Shown here one piece after another: positions 18,606 to 27,040 of a stretch of 64,000 nucleotides of DNA. The translations under genes and the position numbers were made by a program. The DNA lies in NCBI RefSeq assembly GCF_913061305.1, contig NZ_CAJXST010000007.1, forward strand, positions 62,001-126,000, written 5' to 3'. The DNA comes from an uncultured Porticoccus sp. (lineage in GTDB: Bacteria; Pseudomonadota; Gammaproteobacteria; Pseudomonadales; Porticoccaceae). Each line of letters begins with the position of its first letter. The first letter of the stretch is position 1. Under the pieces are notes generated by a model, which was not told the origin of the DNA, searched no databases, and saw only the letters and a list, made by a program, of their open reading frames with translations.

Positions 18606-18757
18606 TTACCCAAGCGCTGCATCCACGGCGGCTACAACGGTTTTTACTCCGTCGTCAAGGCCAACCCAGAGCGGTAAACGCACCAACCTTTTCGCAACGC
18701 TATCGGTCTTCAGGGTCCCACAGGAACGCCCAAAGCGTAAACCACCAGGCGCCTCTT
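18606..18757 (-). pseudogene. remnant of a DegT/DnrJ/EryC1 sugar aminotransferase, C-terminal tail
   Basis: The reverse strand carries an open stretch of about 50 codons ending in TAA (18606-18608). It reads PGGLRFGRSCG, then TDSVAKRLVRLPLWVGL, then VVAAVDAALG. This closely follows the C-terminal end of PLP-dependent sugar aminotransferases (SPAG...TE.ASERLLRLPLW.GL). No start codon or upstream catalytic part exists here, because the methyltransferase remnant begins directly next to it. It is the end piece of a gene whose body was deleted. Confidence 0.75.
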
Positions 18758-19307
18758 CATGTCACTTTCCTTACCAGAATTGTGAATTCATATAACCCGT
18801 AATCATGTAGCAATGCCACATTGCACGAGTAGCGGCGCTTGCAGAGGTCAAACAATGCGCAGGGATCCGCATAGAAGAGATCGTCGCGCATCTTCTCTGC
18901 ATCCGAATAAGAAGTCAGGCAGTTGAAGGAAAAACCGATGCGACTGGTACGGTCGAGAATGTCCAACGCGGCTTCGACATATTCACACCATTCCGCACCT
19001 TATCAGCCCCCTGATAACGCTGCTGAGCGGACCGAATCATATTTTCAGAGACATCAATGCCAGAATAGCAAAATCCAGAAAAGCGGCCACCGAGAAAATC
19101 ACGCAGCGCTCCATAGCCACAACCGAGATCATTGAGCGAAAATTGATTCTGACCATCGATGAGCTTGCACAGCTGCTCGAAGCGCAACGTTTGACTGTAT
19201 TCTCCGTTCCAGTCAACCCCTTTTGGGGTTTCGCCATGGAGTGCTAATTTTTCCGAGTAGTAGTCAGCCACATCAGACAAGATTGCTTTCTCAATGCCGC
19301 CGCTCAT
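18757..19307 (-). pseudogene. broken class I SAM-dependent methyltransferase
   Basis: The start ATG at 19307 has AGAGGC at suitable spacing. The first frame (to about 18975) includes the SAM-binding motif LNDLGCGYGALRDFL and YSGIDVSENMI, then loses its family pattern after QQRYQGAD. The pattern resumes in another frame at EWCEYVEAALDILDRTSRIGF and runs to LLHDYGLYEFTILVRK, a normal C terminus for this methyltransferase group. An internal deletion of roughly 25 codons with a frameshift near 18985-18995 explains the break. The gene follows phyH by 66 bp in the same direction and was probably part of that operon. Likely inactive; the original substrate was probably a sugar or glycolipid. Confidence 0.78.
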
Positions 19308-19373
19308 TTTTGCCTCTCTTGCGGCACGGGCCAAGCCTCAAAAAAATTATCATGAGCCTAAACCATGCCACCA

Positions 19374-20204
19374 TTAACACTTAGTGCTTTTAGCATCACG
19401 CGTAGATAAATAGTCAAGGATAGAACATGGCTCGACATAATCGAATCCAAAAATATTTTTTTCCTCAAGCGAGAGCCCGACACCCTCAAAGCTCCTTGGG
19501 ATATTTATCTGCTGTTTGAAAAAAGGAATAGTGTAAACATGATTAACTGCGCGCCTTGCCAGGTGCGAATTATTATACCCACCTGCATGGAATAGCATAC
19601 AATCGAGCAAGATAAAGGATCCTGCTTTTGCTTCAATCTGTACTGCATTTCTGCTGACATAGCTTTCAGAAGGAAAGGCTTCTGATTTGTGCGACGCAGG
19701 AAGAACGAAAGTAGCTCCATTATCAAAGGTGAAGTCATCAACACAAAACAGGGCATTAATGGCAAGCGGCCTTGATGAGATGAAGTGCTGATAGGGCAGG
19801 TCACGATGCCATGCGCCCTGATTATATATTTCCTGCGGCGGATTGATCACACCATTCTGTTGATTAAGGATAAACTTTCCCGAAATCAAACATCCAAGAA
19901 CAGACAATAATCTGGTATTTAGAACAAGATCGATAAACGGCCTGCCTCCATGCGCGAACGGAGAGCGAATCGTGTAAATTTCGTTGATGGCCCTTAGTCG
20001 AGATTCACCATAGGTTTCAATATAACGCTTTAATGTACGATCAAACTCATCCGAAACGTCTTGGATCTGTGACAATGAACAACCCGAATCCAGAACGGCA
20101 TAGCCAAGACTACGAACTTGTTCAACCACCTCATCAAGAGTGTTATCCACCTTGCTTTGCTCAAGAACACCGTAAAAATCCCGAGGCACATCATTAGGCA
20201 TCAT
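19374..20204 (-). CDS. phytanoyl-CoA dioxygenase (PhyH) family protein
   Basis: A 276-residue protein starting at the ATG at 20204, which is preceded by AGGGGAGAGG; a longer frame to 20249 would reach deeper into the upstream glycosyltransferase. The 2-His-1-carboxylate Fe(II) site is visible as WHRD (near residue 135) with a distal His in LFHAGGYNNSH (near 205), and an Arg (ARRAVNH) that would bind 2-oxoglutarate. Members of this family hydroxylate lipids or small molecules; those in glycan loci have been little studied. The ATG overlaps the end of the GT2 gene by 11 bp, so it is translationally coupled to it. Substrate unknown; a modification of a surface glycan or its lipid carrier is a guess from position. 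Confidence 0.8.
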   Translation of the reverse strand: MMPNDVPRDFYGVLEQSKVDNTLDEVVEQVRSLGYAVLDSGCSLSQIQDVSDEFDRTLKRYIETYGESRLRAINEIYTIRSPFAHGGRPFIDLVLNTRLLSVLGCLISGKFILNQQNGVINPPQEIYNQGAWHRDLPYQHFISSRPLAINALFCVDDFTFDNGATFVLPASHKSEAFPSESYVSRNAVQIEAKAGSFILLDCMLFHAGGYNNSHLARRAVNHVYTIPFFKQQINIPRSFEGVGLSLEEKNIFGFDYVEPCSILDYLSTRDAKSTKC

Positions 20205-21144
20205 CCTCTCCCCTTTCCTTTGTGCCTTTTTTATACAGGTGGCGAACAATTGTATAGGGGCGCTGCTTTACTTCAGAAAACAGCTTTGAAATATATATCC
20301 CCTGAATACCAATAAAAAAAATAATCAGCCCTGAAAAAAGCCATATTGATGCAATAATCGAAGTATACCCATCCGGTGGAGAGGAGCCCGACATATACCC
20401 TACTGAAAGATAAACGATATAAGCAAGAGCGGAAATAGAAATACATAGCCCCGAGTAAAACGTAAAAACCAGTGGTAGGCTGCTGAACGATGTTACTGCA
20501 TTTACAAGATGACTAAACTTTCTGGAGAATGTATAGGTCGTACGGCTACTAGAACGTTTAAGTACGTTTCGCTGGCATTGTTTGAATCCCGTCAGCAGCC
20601 AAAGACCACCAATATTTATTTCGCGTTCCCGATGCAAAAGAAGCGCTTCCACGTATCGTCGGGTCATCAATCTTGCTGTCAAAATATTGTCTGGCTGCGC
20701 TATTCCGGTAAGAAGGCGGAATATGCGATAAAAAAGGTTGCCGGTAACTTGCTCGAAAAGCCCGCCTTTTCTTACGGACTGAACACCAAAAACAACATCA
20801 CTTGCTTCGTCATTCATTTGCATTTCAAACTGAAGCAACCACTCAGGATCCTCTTCTAGGTCACTGTCGATCAGAAATACCCGCTCGCCCACCGCGTGGG
20901 CAAGCCCGGTCATCATGGCCTTGTGATGACCGAAGTTACGCGATAGGTCCACGACGACAACATGACCATCGTACTCTGAAATTTGCACAGCCAAGTCCAA
21001 ACTGCTGTCTGGCGATCCGTCGTTTACCAGCACGATCTCATAATTGTCACCGACGAGCTGTCTGGCAGCGGCACCCGCACGCTGATGAAACTCGGCAATG
21101 TAGGGAGCAGATTGGTAGAGGGTTGCAACGATAGACAACTTCAT
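20194..21144 (-). CDS. GT2 family glycosyltransferase, polyprenyl-phosphate type
   Basis: A 316-residue membrane-associated GT2 enzyme. The N-terminal nucleotide-sugar domain has [25 protein letters not shown] (near residue 38), [16 protein letters not shown] (near 70) and [13 protein letters not shown] (near 92, the DxD-type motif). Two C-terminal hydrophobic segments (around 225-250 and 265-290) are followed by a short basic tail. This is the DPM1/GtrB/ArnC arrangement, in which UDP- or GDP-sugar is transferred to undecaprenyl phosphate. The ATG overlaps the WbqC stop codon as ATGA. The lipid-linked sugar could be used by the GT-C-like protein encoded at 22149-23741. Confidence 0.88.
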   Translation of the reverse strand: MKLSIVATLYQSAPYIAEFHQRAGAAARQLVGDNYEIVLVNDGSPDSSLDLAVQISEYDGHVVVVDLSRNFGHHKAMMTGLAHAVGERVFLIDSDLEEDPEWLLQFEMQMNDEASDVVFGVQSVRKGGLFEQVTGNLFYRIFRLLTGIAQPDNILTARLMTRRYVEALLLHREREINIGGLWLLTGFKQCQRNVLKRSSSRTTYTFSRKFSHLVNAVTSFSSLPLVFTFYSGLCISISALAYIVYLSVGYMSGSSPPDGYTSIIASIWLFSGLIIFFIGIQGIYISKLFSEVKQRPYTIVRHLYKKGTKERGEDDA

Positions 21145-21836
21145 GAGCGCACATACCTCATGTTGCGGTGTGCATTTTTACCGCAGTTGAAAAGCAAATC
21201 GAGAATGCTGACCTCGTGGGTGAAGTCGCCCCAAAGCTGAGGATATTCTGGGTATCCGGCGTAGTCAAACCACGTCAGCTGGATACCACGCTTGGCGAAC
21301 ACGGCTCTGTCGATGTAGTCCTTGGTAGCGGGGCCGGAGATGTATTCGCTCCCACCACCCGCCGCACACAGATCAGCTAACCGCTCTGACTTACCTTCAG
21401 ACAATGGATAATCCCATGAATTACTGATGGTCGTCTTGATACCCAGGTAAGTGCAAATTGCTTCAATAAAGCATCGATTCAGTTGTGAAAGTTGCTCTGG
21501 CGGCTCAGCCAAATAAAGCGGCTCAAGCCAGGCCGAAATCTCGTTGAAATATGGTGCACGGCGATAGTTCTGCGAAAGTGCTTTCCAATGATCCTTTGCC
21601 CACTGGGTACCTTCGACCTCCGTTTCGCGAATGGCCTGGTAATATTTGCCCTTTACCTTGACAGGAATAGTCAGCCAGTTAGCACCTTGTGTCGTCTTGA
21701 TCTGATTTCGATTACGCCAATCACGCCGAGTATATTGCATGTCATCAAAGAGAATAAACTCGTCGACTGCAGCAATCATGTCGAAGTAGCCTTTCCAGGG
21801 AATATAGTTGGATTGAACAATAGCTACTTTCTTCAC
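21141..21836 (-). CDS. WbqC family protein
   Basis: A 231-residue cytoplasmic protein of the WbqC family. Typical features are the N-terminal [19 protein letters not shown], then [21 protein letters not shown] (residues 28-48), WLTIPVK near 56 and the C-terminal [10 protein letters not shown]. WbqC-like proteins occur in O-antigen and other polysaccharide loci, often next to sugar aminotransferase and acyl/methyl transferase genes. Its catalytic role has not been settled. Here it is the first intact gene of a tightly overlapped WbqC-GT2-PhyH operon, downstream of a decayed GT2 remnant. Confidence 0.88.
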   Translation of the reverse strand: MKKVAIVQSNYIPWKGYFDMIAAVDEFILFDDMQYTRRDWRNRNQIKTTQGANWLTIPVKVKGKYYQAIRETEVEGTQWAKDHWKALSQNYRRAPYFNEISAWLEPLYLAEPPEQLSQLNRCFIEAICTYLGIKTTISNSWDYPLSEGKSERLADLCAAGGGSEYISGPATKDYIDRAVFAKRGIQLTWFDYAGYPEYPQLWGDFTHEVSILDLLFNCGKNAHRNMRYVRS

Positions 21837-21979
21837 AATGGTTTGCTGCCCACCAAATACGTGAATTATCTTAGAGCATCAATTGGCATAAGAGGCGCTT
21901 CCTTTAACAGCGAGTACCGCTCGGCATGTCCGGGAATCTATCATTGGTGGGCTGAAGCTGGTCACTATCAAGATCTCCC

Positions 21980-22116
21980 TAGCTCCTGCCTCCACGCAAG
22001 CATCCTCCAGCTGACCTTTCCCCTGAATTAGCACCATTGGCTTGATGACATTTGGACTCATTATAACAAGGAACTACTATAGCCAGCGTGCCAACTTTAT
22101 TACTAATTTGATCCAT
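21980..22116 (-). pseudogene. remnant of a second GT2 glycosyltransferase, N-terminal piece
   Basis: From the ATG at 22116 the reverse strand reads 45 codons to a TAG at 21980. The first part includes KVGTLAIVVPCYNES, a textbook GT2 start (beta strand, then PxYNE). After this the translation loses family character (CHQANGANSG...). The rest of a normal 300-residue enzyme is absent before wbqC. It is the head of a gene that has lost its body. The remainder of 21837-22148 contains a further open stretch (21879-22061) with no recognised family. Confidence 0.65.
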
Positions 22117-22148
22117 TATTTCTTATTCCTAATACTGTTCCACAGTAT

Positions 22149-23741
22149 TTACTGATGCAGCTTCGAAATATCCACAATTGAACCTGTAAAACCGTCGATA
22201 TTATATTCATCCAAAAGTTTAACCTCATAGGTATCAGGCGCCTTTAGTGCTTGATATAGCAAAGCAGACATATACTGCCCCCCATGGGACACGTTGCTCA
22301 ACACCAAGGCAAAACTGTCGGGATATTCACTCAAGTCTGCCTGATTGTTATGGTATGTCACAATATATTTGAAATTCTCTTTACGGTGATCGATGTACCC
22401 CATTATTGGACTTGATGTATAAAAGGTATCAAAGAGATTCAGATAGACATTCCGGTCATCTATATTTTCTGCCGATTTCAGTAGAGAGCTTTGCATTTCA
22501 TTGAAGGACCTGTATTCCATACTGCGCTCTGCAATAGAAAATGCCGTAATATCTTTCCCATAATTCGGATAATATTCCCCTGATTTATTGCTCCAGAAAA
22601 AACCTATCATCACCAACATAAGAACATTGACAAAAATTTTTACAGCATGACTATAGCTTTTATTTTCTCGCTTTAACTTACCACTTGCACACGATATCAG
22701 CGTGACAAGTGTTATAACCATTACAGGCCAAATCCAGATGTAGTACCTTATAAGCGGGTAAAACTCCACACCAGTCAATGGGACTACAACAATAAAACCC
22801 ACAAACGCACTTATCATCAATATACCGCCGAGCAGTACCCTTTTTTCGGCCTCGATATCTCCCGCACCGTGATTGCTCAGCAAAAATTTCCTTCTGAACA
22901 TATCCTTGTTCTTCACCAAATACCACCATCCACCCATAGCAAGGAAAAGCAATATCAAATAGAAGTCGGGTGTCTGCGAGAGCCGACCATGAAACTGATG
23001 GATTAAATAGCCAACAAAATCAGTATTGTTAGTTAGTGCCTTATCGGCAGCCTGCATCCAACGCAACCATTCAATACCAACACCAAATATCGCCATTATA
23101 GCCACATAAAGCATACGCCTGGCTCGCCCACCCTTTTCGAGCATAAATAGCAAAGAAAGGCACGTTATTATCGGCAAACCTAGCGACTTGACCAAGCAAG
23201 CGGCAATTGCAGCAATCGCCGCCCAAAAATAATTCTGCTTAACCCAATTTGAGAAGGCGAGCATTACACATAGGCTTCCCCCGATCTCCATATACATATA
23301 TCTTGATTGAATTAGAAAAGGAGGAAAAAGCAAGATAGCTGCTGTCACCAACAGCGAAGTATAAATGCCGAAAATTGACCTGCTCAGATTAAAAACGACA
23401 GCCAACACCGCCCCGGTTAAAAGAAACTGGATGAAGTGAAGCAATAGGTAGACAAGCTCATTATCACCATCGAACAGCCACATCACTGCCGCCGTCACAA
23501 CTGTGATAGGTGTATATACGTGGACGTTCGGGCCCGCTTGCCGAAATCCGGGCTCTTCTACCAAGGCGTAAAAATCAAATCCTGTTTCATAGAGGTAAAT
23601 TGCGGGAGCAAAGACACCAGCCGCAGTATCCCATACAGGCTTTTCGTAACGAGCATCCCAATTGAGGATACAAACAAGAATGAAAAAAACCAAAAATACC
23701 AAACACGCAGAAAAGTACTTTTTTCCTTTTAAAATATCCAT
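22149..23741 (-). CDS. polytopic membrane protein, possible GT-C glycosyltransferase
   Basis: A 530-residue protein with about 10-11 hydrophobic segments, beginning KKYFSACLVFLVFFILVCIL. The first extracytoplasmic loop has paired acidic and aromatic residues (NWDARYEKPVWDTAAG, near residues 27-43), where GT-C enzymes such as ArnT/PMT have their catalytic Asp or Glu. Large C-terminal soluble part (about 400-530) contains NIDDRNVYLNLF and YNIDGFTGSIVDI. No exact family is recognised. It is near a polyprenyl-phosphate GT2, so use of a lipid-linked sugar donor to modify an envelope glycan or a protein is plausible. AT-richer than the flanking genes, as is the whole island. The 138 bp upstream (23742-23879) hold nothing recognised. 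Confidence 0.6.
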   Translation of the reverse strand: MDILKGKKYFSACLVFLVFFILVCILNWDARYEKPVWDTAAGVFAPAIYLYETGFDFYALVEEPGFRQAGPNVHVYTPITVVTAAVMWLFDGDNELVYLLLHFIQFLLTGAVLAVVFNLSRSIFGIYTSLLVTAAILLFPPFLIQSRYMYMEIGGSLCVMLAFSNWVKQNYFWAAIAAIAACLVKSLGLPIITCLSLLFMLEKGGRARRMLYVAIMAIFGVGIEWLRWMQAADKALTNNTDFVGYLIHQFHGRLSQTPDFYLILLFLAMGGWWYLVKNKDMFRRKFLLSNHGAGDIEAEKRVLLGGILMISAFVGFIVVVPLTGVEFYPLIRYYIWIWPVMVITLVTLISCASGKLKRENKSYSHAVKIFVNVLMLVMIGFFWSNKSGEYYPNYGKDITAFSIAERSMEYRSFNEMQSSLLKSAENIDDRNVYLNLFDTFYTSSPIMGYIDHRKENFKYIVTYHNNQADLSEYPDSFALVLSNVSHGGQYMSALLYQALKAPDTYEVKLLDEYNIDGFTGSIVDISKLHQ

Positions 23742-23879
23742 TACCTTTCCACAACTCTAGGCACTCATAACTTAAGCGTTTTCATCAAACCAGCCCCGCA
23801 ACCAATTAAGAGTGCATCTAAAATCCGAACTATAGATTTAACCTAAAAACCCAAGTTTTCGAATAACTATTGCACAAAC

Positions 23880-26000
23880 TTATCGAATTTTCTGGTCACA
23901 AATACCGGCCGTATCAAACCCGACGTCATTCTTATAATGCTCGCACAGGTCACGAAGCATACCGGCAGTGTCGGCATCCCCTTCATACTGGTCCAGCGAC
24001 CACCATTTTTTTTCGGGGATGTTAATCAGCACCAAGTATTCGCCCATGCTGGGAATCAGGGTCAACTGCCAGTCACCTTTGACCACGGCGCGGTGTTTGC
24101 TCCTGATAATCATGTCCCGGAAGTCATCCCTGACCACCAGCTTGCCGGCAGCATCGGTGGCATAAATTCCCACGGTCTGGGTCAGCAACCTTTTTTTGTT
24201 GATCTCGTCCTTGGTCAGTTCCGTGACAATTACCCCGGTTTCCATAAACAGAGGCCTGTTTGATAACTCCCGGTCGGTGACAGAAAGCAGTGATAGACCA
24301 TCGAACGCTTTATCTGCAAAGCGGTTATCCAGCAGTTCTGAGATCGTCGGGGCAATATCCATCAGTGAGCCGTTACCGGTGCGGAGCGCCGGGCCAAAAT
24401 CATCGTTGCCGTAACTTTTTGCTGCCAGTAGCACACGGCTCTGGCCCAAGTTAAGCAGATTGGTGGCGTGGCCGCGGGTGGTGGTATACACCTCAAAAAT
24501 GGCATCGTCCCGGGCTGCCGTTAATTCATCGGCCGGCAGATCAAAGCCGTCACCGTGGTCCGACATAAAGAACACGTAGGCATTATCCAGCGCACCGGTC
24601 GCCTCCAAGTCCGCCATAAACTGACCGAACTGCCTATCTACCTGCTTCAGCATCATGCGGTAGCGGTAAAACGACTGCTCGGCGGGGTCATCGCTATAGG
24701 CCTCACCCTCCAATGGCTCCCACTCCCGTGATAACCAGGGCCAGTGGGGCAACACAAAATGAGCAGCCAGAAACACCGGTTTATCCGGCTCGCTGACCAC
24801 GGCATCCAGAATCGCCTGGCTGTATCGCTCGGGGTCGTAGTTCATGTCGCGCCCCCGGTTCAGATACATATTCGGAAACAGCCACTTGCCCGCCACGGTA
24901 TTGCAAAGCAGGTTGACCAGCGGGTGATCAAAACCGCCGAGCATGAAGTTGAGTGCACCGTACTCGGGGCCGACTACCTCATCAAAACCGAAAGTTTCGT
25001 CAATGTTATTGAAGCGCCTCTCGTCCATCGCATAAATTGAACGATAGCCACTATTCTGCATCCAGCGTCCCAGTGCGCGGTTTTTGTCTATATATTTATG
25101 GTTAGTCAGATTGTAGCGGCCATTGTGGTTGACCGGCTCGGCACCAGTGAGAATGCTCATCCACGCCGGAAAGGTTCGGGCATAGGGCGTGTAGGCATTT
25201 TCAAATACGGTGCTCTGTTGCAGAAATTTGTCTACATTGGGCGTCAGGCCGGTGGTATTGCCAAAATAGCCGGTCTGGTCCGGACGCAGGGAATCGATAC
25301 CGATAATAAAGATATTGGGTGGTCCAGCACCATTGGCCCCAGCACTATTAACCACAGCACTATTAACCACAGCGCCATTAAATTGCGCATTGCCGGCTGT
25401 GATGCTCAACCCGTACATCACGCCAAACGCGCCCACTGCCAACACACAGGCCGAGCCCCAGACACGGGCGTTGCGCCGAATCAGAAAACCCAGGCTTACA
25501 ACAAACGCCACGGCAAAAATCGTCAGCAGGCCGACGAATACCGCGTCACTCATTAACCAGGGGCTTTGATGGAGAAAACCGCTGCCCTGCATCTGCGGAT
25601 AGCGCCGGTTACTCCACACCAGCAACAACAGCGCCGACAACAGAAACAGCAATACCGGCAACAACTGGCGGTTTTTCGGGCTGATCGCAGGCAGGCCCAG
25701 CCAGCCCGCAGAAGCCAGCCACAGTAAAAATAGCCAGGCCAGATGAATCGCCACCATGGCCAGCACAAAGTAGCCCAGATCCCACCAGAAGCCGGGGCTG
25801 ACCAGCAGAGCATGGTAGAAGGCTTTCATGTCAACCTGGTCCGGCGCCACAATCAGCACCTGGTAAAAGTTGGCCACTAACACCACCAACAGAAAACCCA
25901 AAATCAGCCCGGTGTAGAGGGAGATCGACTTGCGGGGTGGGATAGCTTCTAATCTGGGTCTGGCGGCCAGGCTGCGGTCCGTATCGGGGGTGTCCGTCAT
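23880..26000 (-). CDS. membrane-bound sulfatase/phosphotransferase-like enzyme (alkaline phosphatase superfamily)
   Basis: A 706-residue protein starting at the ATG at 26000. Five hydrophobic segments fill residues 25-210 and anchor a large extracytoplasmic catalytic domain. The domain begins NIFIIGIDSLRPDQTGYFG (metal ligand Asp), then TPNVDKFL. In YARTFPAWMSILTG the position of the sulfatase Cys/Ser is Thr (TFPAW in place of CxPSR), and the distal metal site is visible in VFFMSDHGDGFD and TRGHATN. A Thr nucleophile is typical of phosphotransferases and phosphodiesterases such as EptA, LtaS or PptA, not of formylglycine sulfatases. A 15-bp tandem repeat encodes part of the linker before the catalytic domain. 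Next gene upstream is pilA, separated by a strong terminator. Substrate unknown. Confidence 0.78.
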   Translation of the reverse strand: MTDTPDTDRSLAARPRLEAIPPRKSISLYTGLILGFLLVVLVANFYQVLIVAPDQVDMKAFYHALLVSPGFWWDLGYFVLAMVAIHLAWLFLLWLASAGWLGLPAISPKNRQLLPVLLFLLSALLLLVWSNRRYPQMQGSGFLHQSPWLMSDAVFVGLLTIFAVAFVVSLGFLIRRNARVWGSACVLAVGAFGVMYGLSITAGNAQFNGAVVNSAVVNSAGANGAGPPNIFIIGIDSLRPDQTGYFGNTTGLTPNVDKFLQQSTVFENAYTPYARTFPAWMSILTGAEPVNHNGRYNLTNHKYIDKNRALGRWMQNSGYRSIYAMDERRFNNIDETFGFDEVVGPEYGALNFMLGGFDHPLVNLLCNTVAGKWLFPNMYLNRGRDMNYDPERYSQAILDAVVSEPDKPVFLAAHFVLPHWPWLSREWEPLEGEAYSDDPAEQSFYRYRMMLKQVDRQFGQFMADLEATGALDNAYVFFMSDHGDGFDLPADELTAARDDAIFEVYTTTRGHATNLLNLGQSRVLLAAKSYGNDDFGPALRTGNGSLMDIAPTISELLDNRFADKAFDGLSLLSVTDRELSNRPLFMETGVIVTELTKDEINKKRLLTQTVGIYATDAAGKLVVRDDFRDMIIRSKHRAVVKGDWQLTLIPSMGEYLVLINIPEKKWWSLDQYEGDADTAGMLRDLCEHYKNDVGFDTAGICDQKIR
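25326..25385. repeat. 15-bp tandem repeat inside the sulfatase-like gene
   Basis: Four head-to-tail 15-bp units are present: two identical copies of agcactattaaccac (25341-25355 and 25356-25370) flanked by a diverged copy on each side (agcaccattggcccc and agcgccattaaattg). The unit length is a multiple of three, so it adds VVNSA-like repeats to the extracytoplasmic linker without a frameshift. Confidence 0.85.
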
Positions 26001-26037
26001 AATCAATTACATCTGCTGGTAATAAGCTTCATTCATG

Positions 26038-26073
26038 AAAAAACCCTGCCAGGTCATCCAGGCAGGGTTTTGT
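26038..26073 (-). terminator. intrinsic terminator downstream of pilA
   Basis: AAAACCCTGCC (26040-26050) and GGCAGGGTTTT (26061-26071) form a perfect 11-bp stem with a 10-nt loop. On the reverse strand the stem is followed by a run of six T. It lies about 70 bp after the pilA stop codon and separates pilA from the sulfatase-like gene. Confidence 0.88.
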
Positions 26074-26139
26074 TTACCACGATCGTGAACTGATCCAGTA
26101 GCAATCACACTCACAAGGCCCAAAGGCCCAGGTGCGGAC

Positions 26140-26628
26140 TTAGCCTTTACAGGAACCTGGCAGGAATTTATTCATAGTAGTATTTTCAGGCTCACACTTA
26201 AACTTGAATATCTGCGTGCCTGCGTCAGAGGTCGTCATTGTGGTGGTACTATCGGAATAAGGTACCAGCTTGATGACCTCGCTATCAACGTCAGTATCAC
26301 CAAAGCCCTGAGTAGTGACCTCGATCACGCCACTACCGGTCGTATGAATACTTTTGACGTATTTGGTAATGCCGTTGCCACCGGTACCGCTGCCTTCACC
26401 ACAACCCCAACCGTCGGACCCGATGGTCGACAGGGAGGTTGAATCGGCTGTCTGGTAGACCTCAGATATCGTGGTGCGGCACTGGCTGGTGGCCAGGATC
26501 ACTTCAGACATTTTCGCCTTGACCACGTAGCTCTGGTAGGCAGGCAGTGCCACGGCGGCCAGAATACCGATAATCGCGACCACGATCATCAGTTCGATAA
26601 GGGTAAAACCCTGTTGTACTTTCTTCAT
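26140..26628 (-). CDS. pilA: type IV pilin, major subunit
   Basis: A 162-residue type IVa prepilin. The start at 26628 gives the classic leader MKKVQQG followed by the mature N terminus [20 protein letters not shown], with Glu at mature position 5; a longer frame to 26691 adds a non-pilin sequence. An AGGGAGAA ribosome site lies just upstream. Two C-terminal cysteines (KFKCEP and PGSCKG) would form the D-region disulfide loop of pilins, and two further cysteines (SQCRTT, GWGCGEG) form a likely second pair. The leader is cut by PilD (30261). The gene is transcribed away from pilBCD, from a sigma-54 type promoter. Confidence 0.94.
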   Translation of the reverse strand: MKKVQQGFTLIELMIVVAIIGILAAVALPAYQSYVVKAKMSEVILATSQCRTTISEVYQTADSTSLSTIGSDGWGCGEGSGTGGNGITKYVKSIHTTGSGVIEVTTQGFGDTDVDSEVIKLVPYSDSTTTMTTSDAGTQIFKFKCEPENTTMNKFLPGSCKG

Positions 26629-26686
26629 TGTATTTCTCCCTTGAAATAACGGTATGCCAAATGGCGTTGTTGCAGTGTATATGGAG

Positions 26687-26702
26687 AGCATTTACCGTGC
26701 CA
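26687..26702 (-). promoter_or_regulatory. sigma-54 promoter of pilA
   Basis: On the reverse strand the sequence TGGCACGGTAAATGCT matches TGGCACG-N4-TTGC(A/T) at all but one conserved position, with the required GG and GC 11 bases apart. It ends about 58 bp before the pilA ATG. PilA expression from RpoN and the PilS/PilR two-component system is established in Pseudomonas; PilS/PilR are not in this window. Confidence 0.82.
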
Positions 26703-26742
26703 ACCAAAAAATTATTGGACAGTAAGGGCAACCGCCTTCCGC

Positions 26743-26765
26743 AAACTGACAATTTTTGTCAGTTT
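26743..26765 (-). promoter_or_regulatory. palindrome upstream of pilA, candidate activator (PilR) site
   Basis: AAACTGACAA and TTGTCAGTTT flank three T in a perfect 23-bp palindrome, centred about 60 bp upstream of the sigma-54 element. Position and the TGTC cores are what is expected for an enhancer-binding protein such as PilR, which binds TGTC-type sites upstream of pilA in Pseudomonas. Assignment is by inference. Confidence 0.6.
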
Positions 26766-27040
26766 ACACCAAGACCCGACAGCTATAGCGCGTTCAGCCG
26801 GGCATCCTGACGCCCCCGGTCAGCCCGTAAGCCCGGCGTCAATCAGCCGCTATTCACTACCAACCGGTTGCGCCGCCCACCCCTATCGGTGTCACCGCCC
26901 ACAACTAATCATTTGCGCCGTGGTCAACGGGGTTGACGCCCGATTGCCAGACTATGGCTCCCACCGCCACCTTGTATTACCATCACGGCTGGTTCTACTA
27001 CTTCATACTTCTTTATTAGCCGCTGAGTATCTGTCCGCCT

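Larger units (their letters stand above)
26629..27040. promoter_or_regulatory. pilA-pilB divergent intergenic region
   Basis: This 412-bp gap holds the pilA promoter (sigma-54 element and palindrome, listed separately) and, by necessity, the start signals for pilBCD. A short hairpin GACGCC...GGCGTC occurs near 26810-26840. No strong sigma-70 hexamer pair for pilB was identified by eye. No gene is supported. Confidence 0.5.

Noticed and set aside
21879-22061. 60-codon reverse frame next to the GT2 remnant
   Set aside because: It has a plausible composition but no recognised motif, and it overlaps the remnant in another frame. It may be another decayed piece.
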